Notes: a model not told the origin generated them from the sequence alone. Counted from the first letter of the stretch, positions 54,007 through 63,260 are shown. The stretch is DNA of 64,000 bases from Desulfovibrionaceae bacterium (GCA_022510785.1 JAFLSV010000001.1:62001-126000), one strand, 5' to 3'. Made by a program: numbers and translations.

Positions 54007-54621
54007 ATGAGTTTTCTGAAATCCAGCACGACCTTTACACGCTTTCGCGTGATTGACGAGGTGCCTGCCGGTTTGTGGGCGCGCATCCCGGACAAACTCA
54101 GGCAATTCGCGTTTCAGGATATTGACGATATTCCACAGGAGCGCAGCTTCGGCTGGACGAATTTTGACGATATGCTCGACACATCCTGGCGGATCAGCCC
54201 GCCGGAAAAAGCCGACTATATCGCCTTTACGCTCCGCCTGGATACCAGGCGCCTTCCCCCGGCTGTGCTGAAAAAACATACCCGCATCGCCGTTCAGGAG
54301 GAGGAAGCCCGTATCCGGGAACTGGGCAAAAAGTTTGTGGCCCGGGAACGCAAAAAGGAATTGGCCGAACAGGTCAAATTGCGCCTTATGGGCCGCTTTT
54401 TGCCTATTCCGGCCGAGTTCCAGGTGCTTTGGGCCACCCAGCGCGGTCGCGTGTATCTGGCTTCCACCCAGACCAAGATTATTGAACTTTTCCTTGAGTA
54501 TTTTGTGCGCACTTTTGATGTGCATCTGGAACAGCTCCTGCCGTATGGCCTGGCCCTGTCCTTGCTGGGAGACGATGCCTCTGCCCGCCTGGATGCCGTG
54601 GAAGCCACCAGGTTTCTATAA
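54007..54621 (+). CDS. RdgC-like recombination-associated protein
   Basis: A 204-aa protein resembling the N-terminal part of RdgC, a ring-shaped DNA-binding protein that restrains RecA. Similar pattern: FTRFRVIDEVP start, FGWTNFDDM (RdgC GWVPP region), TLRLDTRRLPPAVLKKHT (LP-x-x-V region), then a charged helix EEEARIRELGKKFVARERKKEL and FLPIPAEFQVLWATQRGRVYLA. E. coli RdgC is 303 aa, so this is short. The next gene may supply a partner domain. Assignment is by pattern, not alignment. Confidence 0.65.
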   Translation: MSFLKSSTTFTRFRVIDEVPAGLWARIPDKLRQFAFQDIDDIPQERSFGWTNFDDMLDTSWRISPPEKADYIAFTLRLDTRRLPPAVLKKHTRIAVQEEEARIRELGKKFVARERKKELAEQVKLRLMGRFLPIPAEFQVLWATQRGRVYLASTQTKIIELFLEYFVRTFDVHLEQLLPYGLALSLLGDDASARLDAVEATRFL

Positions 54622-54624
54622 TGT

Positions 54625-54643
54625 CTTCCGGCAAAGCCGGAAG
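54625..54643 (+). terminator. Hairpin between RdgC-like gene and its neighbour
   Basis: CTTCCGGC-AAA-GCCGGAAG, a perfect 8-bp stem starting three bases after the stop. A T7 run lies about 20 nt further on, not directly after the stem, so termination is uncertain. Confidence 0.4.
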
Positions 54644-54704
54644 CGCGGGAAGACGGCTGCCTCTCTTTTTTTGCTGACCTGCTTAACAAGCCAAGGATAT
54701 ATTC

Positions 54705-55265
54705 ATGGCAGATGCCGCATACATAGGCGAAAATACGGATGTGGTGCTGGGGCGGGAATTTCTCACCTGGCTGTGGTTCCGCAGCGAGACTTCCAACGGG
54801 CTCTTCCGTATGGGCACGCAGTCGGGCCACGAGGGCGAACCCTTCAGCGTCAACATAGAGCAAAGGGTTGTGGTTCGCGGTGGCGAGGGCCAAAATCTGG
54901 AAATGGCCTCGGTATCCGGCTCTTTGTCTCCACTGCGCGAGGCCCGGCTTGGCCTTCAGACCGGCAAGCTGGTGGTGCGCGCCCTGGTTCGGCTGGAAAA
55001 GGACGGCCTGGCCTGGCAGGTTACGCTGAAGGCCGAGGACTTGGGCCTTGGCTCCCTGCGTACACCGGCCATAGCCAGAAATGACGAGGGCGATGACCCT
55101 GACGCGCTGTTTCTGGAAAAGATGTACCTCATCGAAAGCAGCCTGGACATGCTGGATGACCTGTACCGCCAGTTTCTGGAACTGCGGCTCGCTCCCGCCT
55201 GGGAAGCCGAGGCCGCAGCCGTGGCCGACTGGATGCGGCACGACATCAGCCAGGGCGCCATGTAG
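54705..55265 (+). CDS. Conserved-looking partner of the RdgC-like protein
   Basis: A 186-aa soluble acidic protein. Notable segments: [56 protein letters not shown] and [31 protein letters not shown] recall proteins of this type lying beside short RdgC-like genes in deltaproteobacteria, but cannot verify it here. An EFLTWLW element near a C-terminal RdgC domain suggests that the two genes are halves of one functional unit (inference). It follows by 83 nt and precedes two permease genes. Confidence 0.6.
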   Translation: MADAAYIGENTDVVLGREFLTWLWFRSETSNGLFRMGTQSGHEGEPFSVNIEQRVVVRGGEGQNLEMASVSGSLSPLREARLGLQTGKLVVRALVRLEKDGLAWQVTLKAEDLGLGSLRTPAIARNDEGDDPDALFLEKMYLIESSLDMLDDLYRQFLELRLAPAWEAEAAAVADWMRHDISQGAM

Positions 55266-55285
55266 GACACAAGGGAACCGGGGCA

Positions 55286-56338
55286 ATGCAGAGCGCACCT
55301 GTGGATAGTGCCCGGCGCTCGCGGGCGGGCGCGCTGGCTTTGCGCTTTGTGCGCAAGCTGGCGTGGATGCTCATCGTCCTGTGGGGTATCACGGTGGTGA
55401 GTTTCTTTGTCATCCACCTGGCGCCCGGCACACCCACCGACATGCAGGTCAGCCTGAATCCCCTGGCCGGAGATACGGTTCGCGAGCGTCTCAACGCCCT
55501 GTATGGACTGGATCGCCCTCTGCCGGTTCAGTATATGGACTGGCTGAACAGGCTGGTTCATCTGGATTTCGGGCACTCCCTGTCCAGCGACGGGCGTCCC
55601 GTCATGGACAAGATTGTGGAGCGCCTGCCCCTGACGGTGGGCATGAATGTGGCTGTCCTGCTCCTGACGCTGCTCATCGCCGTGCCCATCGGCGTGGTGT
55701 CGGCCGCCAGGCAGGGTTCGCTTCTGGATAAGACGCTGACGGTTCTTGTCTTTCTGGGCTTTGCCATGCCCAGTTTCTGGCTGGCCTTGCTGCTTATGCT
55801 GCATTTCAGCATCAACCTTGGCTGGCTGCCCCTGTCCGGTCTGACGTCACTCAATTTCACCCATCTCGGCGCTCTGGAAAAAATTATGGATGTCGCCCGC
55901 CACCTGGTTCTGCCCATTCTGGTAGGGGTGGTGGGCGGTGTGGCCGGAACCTCCCGCTATTTGCGCTCATCCATGCTGGAAGTCCTGCGCCAGGACTATA
56001 TTCTGACCGCGCGCGCCAAAGGCTTGCCGGAACGGAAGGTTATTTTCCGGCATGCGCTGCGCAACGCGCTTCTGCCGGTTATTACCCTCCTCGGGTTGTC
56101 CGTGCCCGGCCTTATTGGCGGCAGTGTCATCATTGAAAGCATTTTCGCCCTGCCAGGCCTGGGGCAGCTGTTCTACATGGCCGTCATGGCCCGCGATTAT
56201 CCGCTGATAATGGGCAATCTGGTGCTGGGGGCCGCCCTGACCCTGCTCGGCAATCTGCTGGCCGATGTCGGGTATGCCCTGGCCGACCCGCGCATCAGGG
56301 CCGGAGCCCGGTTCGGGGGCCCGGGAGGCGGCCTGTGA
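55286..56338 (+). CDS. Dpp/Opp-type ABC transporter permease (DppB-like)
   Basis: A 350-aa inner-membrane permease of the peptide/nickel class. It has an N-terminal TM ([26 protein letters not shown]), the DppB lead-in [19 protein letters not shown], further TMs and the EAA-loop region [27 protein letters not shown]. It overlaps dppC by 4 nt. No substrate-binding protein or ATPase gene is next to it, so the substrate is undetermined. Confidence 0.9.
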   Translation: MQSAPVDSARRSRAGALALRFVRKLAWMLIVLWGITVVSFFVIHLAPGTPTDMQVSLNPLAGDTVRERLNALYGLDRPLPVQYMDWLNRLVHLDFGHSLSSDGRPVMDKIVERLPLTVGMNVAVLLLTLLIAVPIGVVSAARQGSLLDKTLTVLVFLGFAMPSFWLALLLMLHFSINLGWLPLSGLTSLNFTHLGALEKIMDVARHLVLPILVGVVGGVAGTSRYLRSSMLEVLRQDYILTARAKGLPERKVIFRHALRNALLPVITLLGLSVPGLIGGSVIIESIFALPGLGQLFYMAVMARDYPLIMGNLVLGAALTLLGNLLADVGYALADPRIRAGARFGGPGGGL

Positions 56339-57204
56339 ATCTCAGGCGTCACGGCATGCTGCTTGCCGGGCTTGTCATTGTCCTCGGCATGAGTCTGCTG
56401 GCTTTGCTTGCGCCATGGATAGTTCCCTACGATCCCACGGCCTTTGATCTGGATGCTGTGCTCATGGCACCCTGCTCCGCTCACTGGCTTGGCACCGATG
56501 CCCTGGGGCGCGACGTGCTTTCCCGTCTGCTCTATGGCGCGCGGGTTTCCCTGTGGGTTGGCTTTGTGGCCGTGGGCATTTCCGTGATCATAGGCATGTT
56601 TCTCGGTTTGCTGGCCGGGTATTTTGGAGGATGGATCGACGAAATTATCATGCGCGGCGTGGATGTCATGCTGTGTTTTCCGTCCTTTTTTCTCATCCTG
56701 TCCGTGATTGCCTTTCTGGATTCCAGCCTGGTCAATATCATGGCCGTCATAGGGCTGACCTCATGGATGGGCGTGGCCCGTCTGGTACGGGCCGAAACCC
56801 TGTCCCTGCGCGAACGCGATTTTATCGCGGCTTCCAGGCTGGCCGGGGCAAGCCCTGCCCGTGTGCTGGTCATCCACATTTTACCCAATGCGCTCACGCC
56901 TGTGCTGGTATCGGCCACGCTGGGTGTGGCGGGGGCCATTCTGGTGGAATCCTCTCTCAGTTTTTTGGGACTGGGCGTCCAGCCCCCGTATCCCAGCTGG
57001 GGAAACATGCTCATGGAGGGGAAAGCCACCCTGGAAATTGCCCCATGGATGTCCCTGTACCCGGGACTGGCCATTCTCATCACCGTGCTGGGCTACAACC
57101 TTTTGGGTGAAAGCCTGCGCGATCTGCTCGATCCCCGGCTGCGGCAACGCATCGACGCCGGCCGCCCCAGGCCTTTTCGCGGTCGTATCCGCTTGCGCGC
57201 GTAA
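56335..57204 (+). CDS. Dpp/Opp-type ABC transporter permease (DppC-like)
   Basis: A 289-aa partner permease. It shows [28 protein letters not shown], typical of DppC/OppC, and the EAA loop [29 protein letters not shown] followed by [21 protein letters not shown]. The GTG start overlaps the DppB-like stop. ATP-binding subunits must be encoded elsewhere or shared. It is followed 70 nt later by recN. Confidence 0.9.
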   Translation: MNLRRHGMLLAGLVIVLGMSLLALLAPWIVPYDPTAFDLDAVLMAPCSAHWLGTDALGRDVLSRLLYGARVSLWVGFVAVGISVIIGMFLGLLAGYFGGWIDEIIMRGVDVMLCFPSFFLILSVIAFLDSSLVNIMAVIGLTSWMGVARLVRAETLSLRERDFIAASRLAGASPARVLVIHILPNALTPVLVSATLGVAGAILVESSLSFLGLGVQPPYPSWGNMLMEGKATLEIAPWMSLYPGLAILITVLGYNLLGESLRDLLDPRLRQRIDAGRPRPFRGRIRLRA

Positions 57205-57274
57205 GCCGCACAGAGTATGACCTTCTGCAGACGCCGAACGGCAGCTTCGACACCCCAACAGGGAAACGACTGAT

Positions 57275-58855
57275 ATGTTGGAATATCTGCGAATCCGCGA
57301 TCTGGCCCTGATTGAGGACATGGAACTGGAATTCGGGCCGGGCATGAATGTTCTGACAGGTGAAACCGGCGCGGGTAAAAGTTTCATTCTCAAAGCCATC
57401 AACTTTCTGCTGGGCGACAAGCTCAGTGTGGATATGGTGCGGCCGGGCCGTGAACGCGCCCAGGTGGAAGCCCTGTTTGCCGGAAATGACGGCGCTCTTG
57501 TGTTGCGCCGCGAGCTGATGGCCGAAACAGGGCGCAGCCGCTTTTTCCTAAACGGCAATCTGAGTTCGCAGGATGTCGTGCGCGATCTGCGCCCATCGCT
57601 GGTGCTCCATGCCGGTCAGCACGGCCAGCAGCGCCTGCTGCAACCCGCGTATCAGGCCTTTCTGGTGGATTCCTTCATGGCCGCACCGGAATTGCTGGAA
57701 CAAAAGGATATGGTTTTAAAGAGCCTGCGCGCATGCGCCGACCAGCGGCGCGACCTTGAGGCAAAAGTGACAGTCTTGCGCGAACGGCGCGACCTGCTCG
57801 AAATGCAGCAAAAAGAAATTGACCGCGTGGCGCCTGAAGCGGGCGAGGAAGAACGCCTGGAAGCGCAGCGGGCCGAATTGCGGAGCGTGGAACGCTTACG
57901 CGAGCAATATGACCGGGGGCTCGGACTTTTGCGCGGTGAAGACGGGCACGGACTGCTGGAATTTTTGGGTGGTCTGGAACGTGTTCTGGAAACGTTGGGC
58001 CATGATGACGACACACTGACCCCGTTTCTGGACTCGCTTCTCAGCTTCCGGGAAGAAATGCAGGAACTGGATCGGCTGTTTCGCCACCCTCCCCTGCCCG
58101 CCGGCACGGGGGATCCGGATCAGCTGGAAGCCCGCCTGTACGCGCTTGCCCAGCTCAAACGCAAGCTGCACAGAACCCTTCCGGAAATCTTATCCCTTAA
58201 AGAAGAAGTTGAACAAAATCTTTCCTTTCTTGATTCCTGCGGCCTGGATATCCACCGCCTGGAAAAACAGGAAAGTGAACTGGCCCAGACTTTGTCCGGC
58301 TTGCTGGACAGGATCAACAGCGAACGCAGAACGGCGGCCGCACGTTTTTGCCGCGCTCTGGAAGGGGAATTGGCCGGGCTGGGCTTTTCCGACCGCGTGC
58401 ATGTGGAGCCGGACATGACGCTTTATGAGCTATGGCCCGCTGTCGGCGCCGTCCCGGCCTGCCAGGAGGAACGTGTGCGCCTCTTGTGGGCGCCCAACCC
58501 CGGCCAGCCTCCGCAACCCCTGGATCGTATTGCCTCAGGCGGGGAACTTTCGCGTTTTCTGCTGGCCGTGGTCGGCCTGCAGGCCCAAAGCGAGGGAGCC
58601 ACGCTCATTTTTGACGAAGTGGACGCAGGCGTGGGCGGTCTTACCCTCAACCGGGTGGCGGAACGCCTTGAGCGGCTGGCAGGGCGGCGGCAAATGCTGC
58701 TCATCACCCACTGGCCGCAGCTGGCGGCACGGGCTGGGCGACATTTTCGCGTCACCAAGGAAGTTCTGGACGACGAAACCTTTACCCGATGTCAGCGCCT
58801 GCGTGACGACCAGCGCGATGCGGAACTTGCCCGTATGGCCGGACAGGAAGACTGA
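57275..58855 (+). CDS. recN: DNA repair protein RecN
   Basis: SMC-like ATPase for double-strand break repair. The 526-aa protein begins MLEYLRIRDLALIEDMELEFGPGMNVLTGETGAGKS, with Walker A GETGAGKSF; the signature is LDRIASGGELSRFLLA and Walker B LIFDEVDAGVGG, followed by LLITHWPQLAARAGRHF. The central charged region (residues about 150-340) should form the coiled coil. Slightly shorter than E. coli RecN (553 aa), as expected for a shorter arm. No LexA-box was recognised upstream. Confidence 0.95.
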   Translation: MLEYLRIRDLALIEDMELEFGPGMNVLTGETGAGKSFILKAINFLLGDKLSVDMVRPGRERAQVEALFAGNDGALVLRRELMAETGRSRFFLNGNLSSQDVVRDLRPSLVLHAGQHGQQRLLQPAYQAFLVDSFMAAPELLEQKDMVLKSLRACADQRRDLEAKVTVLRERRDLLEMQQKEIDRVAPEAGEEERLEAQRAELRSVERLREQYDRGLGLLRGEDGHGLLEFLGGLERVLETLGHDDDTLTPFLDSLLSFREEMQELDRLFRHPPLPAGTGDPDQLEARLYALAQLKRKLHRTLPEILSLKEEVEQNLSFLDSCGLDIHRLEKQESELAQTLSGLLDRINSERRTAAARFCRALEGELAGLGFSDRVHVEPDMTLYELWPAVGAVPACQEERVRLLWAPNPGQPPQPLDRIASGGELSRFLLAVVGLQAQSEGATLIFDEVDAGVGGLTLNRVAERLERLAGRRQMLLITHWPQLAARAGRHFRVTKEVLDDETFTRCQRLRDDQRDAELARMAGQED

Positions 58856-58983
58856 GACCGGTACGGCGTATGGCGGTATTTCCGCTTTCACGGGCTTCGT
58901 GAACGGTTCTTCGCGGCGCCTCGCTCATCCATGATGTTGTGCCAGGCCAGCGGCGTTGTGCGGTCAGAAAGCCGTGAACCTGT

Positions 58984-59460
58984 CTATTCGTGATGATAAG
59001 GGGTGTTGCGCAACAGGGACTCTGCCCTGTATAGTTGCTCAAGCAGCAGCACCCGGGCCAGCTCGTGGGGCAGTGTTTGCGGGCCGAAGGCCACCAGGTG
59101 GCGGGCCCGCGTCCGCACGGCCTCGTCCAGGCCGAAGGGGCCGCCCACCACAAAGCAGGGGCGGCGCGTAGCGTCAGCGGATATTTCGTCCAGCCAGCGC
59201 GCAAAATCGCGCGACGTGCGGGAGCTGCCGCGCTCGTCCAGGCAGATGACAATGTCGCCTGGCGCAAGAATGCGCAGGATATTCCTGCCCTCTTCCTGAA
59301 CTTTACGCTCCGGGGGCAGGGCCGGGTCGGCATCGCGGACGACGCTTTCTGTCACGGTGCGCCAGCGGGCAAGCCGTTCCAGATAGTGGTTCGCGGCATC
59401 GCGCCAGAACCCTGCGCGCGGACGCCCCACAGTGATAAGGCGTAAAGGTTTAAGGCTCAT
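58984..59460 (-). CDS. rlmH: 23S rRNA (pseudouridine1915-N3)-methyltransferase
   Basis: SPOUT methyltransferase acting on helix 69 of 23S rRNA. The 158-aa protein has ICLDERGSSRTSRDFARWLDEI, FVVGGPFGLDEAV and HELARVLLLEQLYRAESLLRNTPYHHE, the RlmH signature ending YHxE. Length is typical. Divergent from the Sua5/YrdC gene with a 42-nt gap; convergent with recN. Confidence 0.95.
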   Translation of the reverse strand: MSLKPLRLITVGRPRAGFWRDAANHYLERLARWRTVTESVVRDADPALPPERKVQEEGRNILRILAPGDIVICLDERGSSRTSRDFARWLDEISADATRRPCFVVGGPFGLDEAVRTRARHLVAFGPQTLPHELARVLLLEQLYRAESLLRNTPYHHE

Positions 59461-59502
59461 GCGGGCAGGCTACCCCGCGCAAGCCACGGAGGCAAGGCAT
59501 AC

Positions 59503-60132
59503 ATGCGGCGGATTTCCATGCATGAGGCGGCAACCCGTTTGAAAAACGGGGGGCTTGTGCTGTACCCCACCGAAACATTTTTCGGCATAGGATGCCGCGT
59601 GAGTGATGAGGATGCCATTGCCCGTGTTTTTCAGGTGAAGCGCCGACTGCTCGCCATGCCCCTGCCCGTTATTCTGGCGGATGCGGAGCAGCTGCCTCTG
59701 GTCGCGCAGGTGGAGCCGAGCCTCACTGACGATGTGAGGCGGCTGACGAGCCTGTTCTGGCCTGGCCCCTTGTCAGTCATTCTGCCCGCGCGTATGCATA
59801 TTTCTCCCCTGCTGACAGGGGGAACCGGCCATATTGCGGTGCGTGTCAGTCCCCATCCGGTGCCGGGCGAGCTGGCCGCGCTGGTCGGCGAACCCATTGT
59901 GGCCAGCAGCGCCAATATCAGCGGACAGCCGGCTGTGACCCGGGCCGAAGCCCTGAATGCTGAACTTGTTGAAGCGGTCGGGGCCGTGCTGGATCAGGGC
60001 CCGGCGCCTTTGGGCGGCGCGCCTTCCACTCTGGTGGAGCCGCTGGGCAAGGGCCGGCTGCATATACACCGTTCTGGCGCTGTCACTGAGGATCACCTTC
60101 AGGCCGCCGCTTTTCTGCCCGAAAGGCCCTGA
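59503..60132 (+). CDS. L-threonylcarbamoyladenylate synthase (Sua5/YrdC family)
   Basis: Probably makes threonylcarbamoyl-AMP for the t6A37 modification of ANN-decoding tRNAs. The 209-aa protein has GLVLYPTETFFGIGC, the conserved basic KRRLLAMPLPVIL, LFWPGPLSVIL and VASSANISGQPA. It has the YrdC domain only, without the C-terminal Sua5 domain. ATG 59503 or 59518 could be the start. It lies 66 nt before the thiamine operon. Confidence 0.9.
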   Translation: MRRISMHEAATRLKNGGLVLYPTETFFGIGCRVSDEDAIARVFQVKRRLLAMPLPVILADAEQLPLVAQVEPSLTDDVRRLTSLFWPGPLSVILPARMHISPLLTGGTGHIAVRVSPHPVPGELAALVGEPIVASSANISGQPAVTRAEALNAELVEAVGAVLDQGPAPLGGAPSTLVEPLGKGRLHIHRSGAVTEDHLQAAAFLPERP

Positions 60133-60198
60133 AGCATCCAGGGTTTTGGTGTCGCCGTCTTTGAAATCCCGGCGACTGAATCTACAAGGAGAAGAAAC

Positions 60199-61056
60199 GT
60201 GGAAAAAGCGACACACGAGACGCTGCGGCATGAAATAGAGGACGCTGTGCGCCTTGCGCGGGAAAAAAATCCCCTGGCGCCGTCCATTACCAATACGGTG
60301 ACTGTCAATGTGGTGGCCAATGCGCAGCTTGCCGTAGGCGGATCGGCGGCCATGATTTATCTGCCGGATGAAGGGGAAACCATGGCTGAAGTGGGCGACG
60401 CCATGTATATCAATATGGGCACGCTGTTTCCCGTTTACGCGGAAACCCTGCCGCGCACGGCAAAGGCGCTTTCACGGCAGGGAAAGCCGTGGGTTGTGGA
60501 TCCCGTGGGCATCGGAACCGGCGGTCTGCGCACGAGCCTTTTGCTGGGGTTTCGCGCGGAGAAGCCGACGATTATCCGGGGCAACGCGTCGGAGATCATC
60601 GCGCTGGCAAGGCTGTGGGAGCTGTGTGGCGGCAATGCGGGCGTTCGCGGCGTTGACGCCACGGATACGGTGGAGGAGGCGCGCCCCGCGGCGATAGCCC
60701 TTGCGCGTCATACGGGTGGGGCGGTGGCCGTGTCGGGGGTCGTGGATCTCGTCACGGATGGGAAAGTCATGGCGCGGGCAGAGGGCGGATCGAAATTTTT
60801 ATCCATGATTACGGGAGGCGGCTGCTCCCTGGGCGGCGTGACGGCGGTGTATGCGTGCGTGGCGGCGCCTTTTGTCGCGGCGCTGACGGCCACGGCAATT
60901 TATAATTTCGCTGGGGTCAAGGCGGAAAAACGCGCCGAGGGGCCGGCAAGCTTTCAGACGGCGTTTCTTGACACGCTCTACCGGGCGACGCCGGAGGATG
61001 TAAGCGCCCAGCCCTTCACGCTGGAATCTGTCGAAAAAGAGGAAGGACACAGATGA
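60199..61056 (+). CDS. thiM: Hydroxyethylthiazole kinase
   Basis: Salvage kinase phosphorylating 5-(2-hydroxyethyl)-4-methylthiazole. The 285-aa protein has ITNTVTVNVVANAQLAVGGSAAM (family ANxxLAxGASPxM), VVDPVGIGTGGLRTSL, IRGNASEIIALA and MITGGGCSLGGVTAVY with the catalytic Cys region. GTG start after ACAAGGAGAAG. It overlaps the next gene as ATGA. No TPP riboswitch fits in the 66-nt leader. Confidence 0.93.
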   Translation: MEKATHETLRHEIEDAVRLAREKNPLAPSITNTVTVNVVANAQLAVGGSAAMIYLPDEGETMAEVGDAMYINMGTLFPVYAETLPRTAKALSRQGKPWVVDPVGIGTGGLRTSLLLGFRAEKPTIIRGNASEIIALARLWELCGGNAGVRGVDATDTVEEARPAAIALARHTGGAVAVSGVVDLVTDGKVMARAEGGSKFLSMITGGGCSLGGVTAVYACVAAPFVAALTATAIYNFAGVKAEKRAEGPASFQTAFLDTLYRATPEDVSAQPFTLESVEKEEGHR

Positions 61057-61358
61057 ATGTTCTGGTTGCGTTGGCGATAGCGCCCTATGGAACAGGCGAG
61101 GAACTTTCGGCGGAGGTGGCGGAGGTCATCCGCGTGATTCGCGCCTCGGGGCTCAAAAACAGGACAAATTCCATGTTTACCGAAATTGAGGGCGAGTGGG
61201 ATGATGTCATGCGTGTGGTGAAGGATGCGACGTTCGTTCTGGCGGGCAAGGGCATACGCACGGAAGTCGTTTTAAAGGCGGATCTGCGGCCCGGCTATAC
61301 CGATATGATGACCACAAAGACGGCGCGTGTCGAAAAAATATTGGAAGGCGGGCAATGA
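61053..61358 (+). CDS. MTH1187-family thiamine-binding protein
   Basis: A 101-aa protein of the MTH1187/YkoF-type thiamine-binding fold (PF01910). It begins NVLVALAIAPYGTGEELS, the family start, and has SMFTEIEGEWDDVMRVVKDA and GIRTEVVLKADLRPGY. Related domains bind thiamine or its pyrimidine. Overlap on both sides (ATGA with thiM and thiE) ties it to thiazole salvage and thiamine phosphate synthesis; it may sense or carry a pathway compound. Confidence 0.87.
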   Translation: MNVLVALAIAPYGTGEELSAEVAEVIRVIRASGLKNRTNSMFTEIEGEWDDVMRVVKDATFVLAGKGIRTEVVLKADLRPGYTDMMTTKTARVEKILEGGQ

Positions 61359-62068
61359 AGACCATGCGGGAGGCGTTGGATATTTCTGCCTATCTGGTTG
61401 TAGGCCCGGAGAACACACAGGGGCGTCCCGTCCGTGACATTGTCCGCGCGGCGCTGAGGGCGGAATTCACCTGCGTGCAGATCCGCTCGAAGGAAGCAAG
61501 CGCCCGGGAGATGATCGACCTGCTCCGCGGCGCGGCGGAGGAAATTGCGGCGGCAGGCGCGTCGGAGCGTGTGGCTCTTCTGGCGGATGATCGGCTGGAT
61601 GTCGTTCTGGCGGCGCGAAACCTTGGTGTCAAGGTGGACGGCGTGCATGTCGGACAATCGGATATTCCGCCGGAGATTTGCCGCGCGTATCTGGGACAGG
61701 CCGCCGTGGTCGGCCTTTCCGCGCGGACGGATGAACTCATCAGCTATGTGCGGGACACCGATACCGGCGCCATCGATTATTTCGGCGCGGGGCCGCTTCA
61801 CGAGACAGCGACGAAGCCGGACTGCGGGCGCGACGCTCAGGGAAATATTATCACGCGCAGCTTTGCAGAGCTTGAAGAACTGGCCGCGTCAAGCCCCATA
61901 CCGGTCGTCGTCGGGGGCGGCGTTAAAGTTTCGGACATCCCCAACCTGGCAAAAACAGGCGTGGCCGGTTTTTTTGTCGTCAGCGCCGTGGCGGGCGCGC
62001 CGGATCCGGAAAAAGCGGCGGCGGAGCTTGTTGCCGCCTGGCGGAAAAACAGGGAGCATAATTCATGA
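61355..62068 (+). CDS. thiE: Thiamine phosphate synthase
   Basis: Joins hydroxymethylpyrimidine-PP with thiazole phosphate to thiamine phosphate. The 237-aa TIM barrel contains FTCVQIRSKEASAREMIDLL, LLADDRLDVVLAARNLGVKVDGVHVGQSDIPP, DYFGAGPLHETATKPD and VVVGGGVKVSDIPNLAKTGVAGFFVVSAV. It is some 20-25 residues longer than the usual enzyme. ATGA overlaps on both sides place it inside one operon. No thiD (HMP-P kinase) gene is seen here. Confidence 0.92.
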   Translation: MKTMREALDISAYLVVGPENTQGRPVRDIVRAALRAEFTCVQIRSKEASAREMIDLLRGAAEEIAAAGASERVALLADDRLDVVLAARNLGVKVDGVHVGQSDIPPEICRAYLGQAAVVGLSARTDELISYVRDTDTGAIDYFGAGPLHETATKPDCGRDAQGNIITRSFAELEELAASSPIPVVVGGGVKVSDIPNLAKTGVAGFFVVSAVAGAPDPEKAAAELVAAWRKNREHNS

Positions 62069-62559
62069 AAAAGAGTGCCAGATGTCCTCACTGCGGGGCG
62101 GAAATCGGCAAATACCGCAATCCCTTTCCCACGGCGGATGTTGTCATCCATGACCCCGATCGGGGTATCGTCCTGGTAAGGCGGGGGCATGAACCCCTGG
62201 GCATGGCGTTGCCCGGAGGCTTTGTGGAAGAGGGAGAAAGCGTGGAACAGGCCGCCGTCCGGGAAATGCGCGAAGAAACAGGCCTTGATGTGGAACTTGC
62301 GGGTATTCTTGGCGTCTATTCCGCCCCCGGGCGCGATCCGCGATTTCACACCATGACCGTCACCTTTGTGGGAAAGGTGGCTGATCCCGATGCATTGTGC
62401 GCCGGCGACGATGCGGCCGACGCCTCTTTTTACCCCCTGGACGCCCTGCCTGAGCCTTTGTGTTTTGATCATGCGAGGGCCGTGGAGCATTTTCGCCAAT
62501 ATCTGGCCGGGCAGCGGCCTCTTCTGCCCTGCTGTGAGCCTGTCCCTTCGCCTGCCTGA
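62065..62559 (+). CDS. Nudix hydrolase of the thiamine operon
   Basis: A 164-aa Nudix enzyme with an intact box, GGFVEEGESVEQAAVREMREETGLDVE. The N-terminus carries CPHC, which may form part of a small zinc site with no second pair visible. The general shape is that of ADP-ribose/NADH-type pyrophosphatases. Its ATG overlaps thiE, suggesting that it hydrolyses a thiamine-related pyrophosphate or cleans up toxic analogues (inference). Last gene of the four-gene unit. Confidence 0.87.
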   Translation: MKKSARCPHCGAEIGKYRNPFPTADVVIHDPDRGIVLVRRGHEPLGMALPGGFVEEGESVEQAAVREMREETGLDVELAGILGVYSAPGRDPRFHTMTVTFVGKVADPDALCAGDDAADASFYPLDALPEPLCFDHARAVEHFRQYLAGQRPLLPCCEPVPSPA

Positions 62560-62678
62560 TTCGGGAAAATTTTTTCACGCCGTCCGCATGTTCCACACTG
62601 CCCGGGAAAAGCGGAAATCCAGGCCAGCCGGCACCTTTCAGGCCTTTTCGGAATCTTTCTTGAGAATATCTTGAGTTT

Positions 62679-62710
62679 TTGACAAATTCCATGTACAGCA
62701 AAAAGCATAC
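62679..62710 (+). promoter_or_regulatory. Putative promoter of the 140-aa gene
   Basis: TTGACA at 62679-62684 in an AT-rich stretch, with AGCATA/CATACA 19-21 nt downstream as a weak -10. It lies about 80 nt upstream of the ATG at 62766. Confidence 0.3.
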
Positions 62711-62765
62711 ATGACCGGGACGGACAGCAGGGTCGGAATTTTCAGACCCCAACGAGGAATGCCGC

Positions 62766-63188
62766 ATGCCACAAGTCGCCGCGCGCATAAGCGATGAACA
62801 GGAAAAATGGCTCAAGGACTATTTTCGCACCAAAAGCGCCGGTGCGGAGTTCATTCTGCCGTGGGCTGTGGATACCTTTTTCCGGGCCATCAATTCGCTG
62901 AAAGCCATGTTTACCGGGCCGGAACTGAAAACCATCGTCGAAGCCCACAAGGATATGCGCCTCATGCCCGATCACACGCGTCTTTCCTATCTCATGCTGC
63001 GGGTTCTGGATGCATGCGATACCAACAGCCTGCATATCCGGAACGGCGCCAGCCGTTCCAGCCTGGAAGCCAAGCTGAAGCGGCTGGATGACACTCAGGC
63101 AACGGCTCTTATGGTGTGGGCCTCGGCGTTCTGGGTCAGCCGCAACTGCTCGGCGGAAAATCTGGATGAATACATCAAGGCCTATTGA
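62766..63188 (+). CDS. Hypothetical 140-aa helical protein
   Basis: A soluble 140-aa protein I do not recognise. Features: MPQVAARISDEQEKWLKDYFRTKSAGAEF, which resembles the opening of ribbon-helix-helix or small regulatory proteins, then AVDTFFRAINSLKAMF, a region of charged helices, and ALMVWASAFWVSRNC near the end. It stands as a single gene between a possible promoter and a clear terminator. The gene has the GC content of its neighbours. Confidence 0.7.
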   Translation: MPQVAARISDEQEKWLKDYFRTKSAGAEFILPWAVDTFFRAINSLKAMFTGPELKTIVEAHKDMRLMPDHTRLSYLMLRVLDACDTNSLHIRNGASRSSLEAKLKRLDDTQATALMVWASAFWVSRNCSAENLDEYIKAY

Positions 63189-63211
63189 GAGATTTTTTAT
63201 GCGCGCGCCAG

Positions 63212-63249
63212 AGGGGCGGCGGGCATAAACCCGCGGCCCCTTTGTTTTT
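63212..63249 (+). terminator. Intrinsic terminator
   Basis: AGGGGC-G-GCGGG pairs with CCCGC-G-GCCCCT around a 6-nt loop with one G-G mismatch, followed by TTTGTTTTT. It ends the 140-aa gene and lies directly before the metallophosphoesterase start. Confidence 0.88.
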
Positions 63250-63260
63250 CGGGGTACTGT

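Noticed and set aside
60133-60198. TPP riboswitch before thiM
   Set aside because: The leader is 66 nt and has no CTGAGA or ACCTGAT element; too short for the aptamer.
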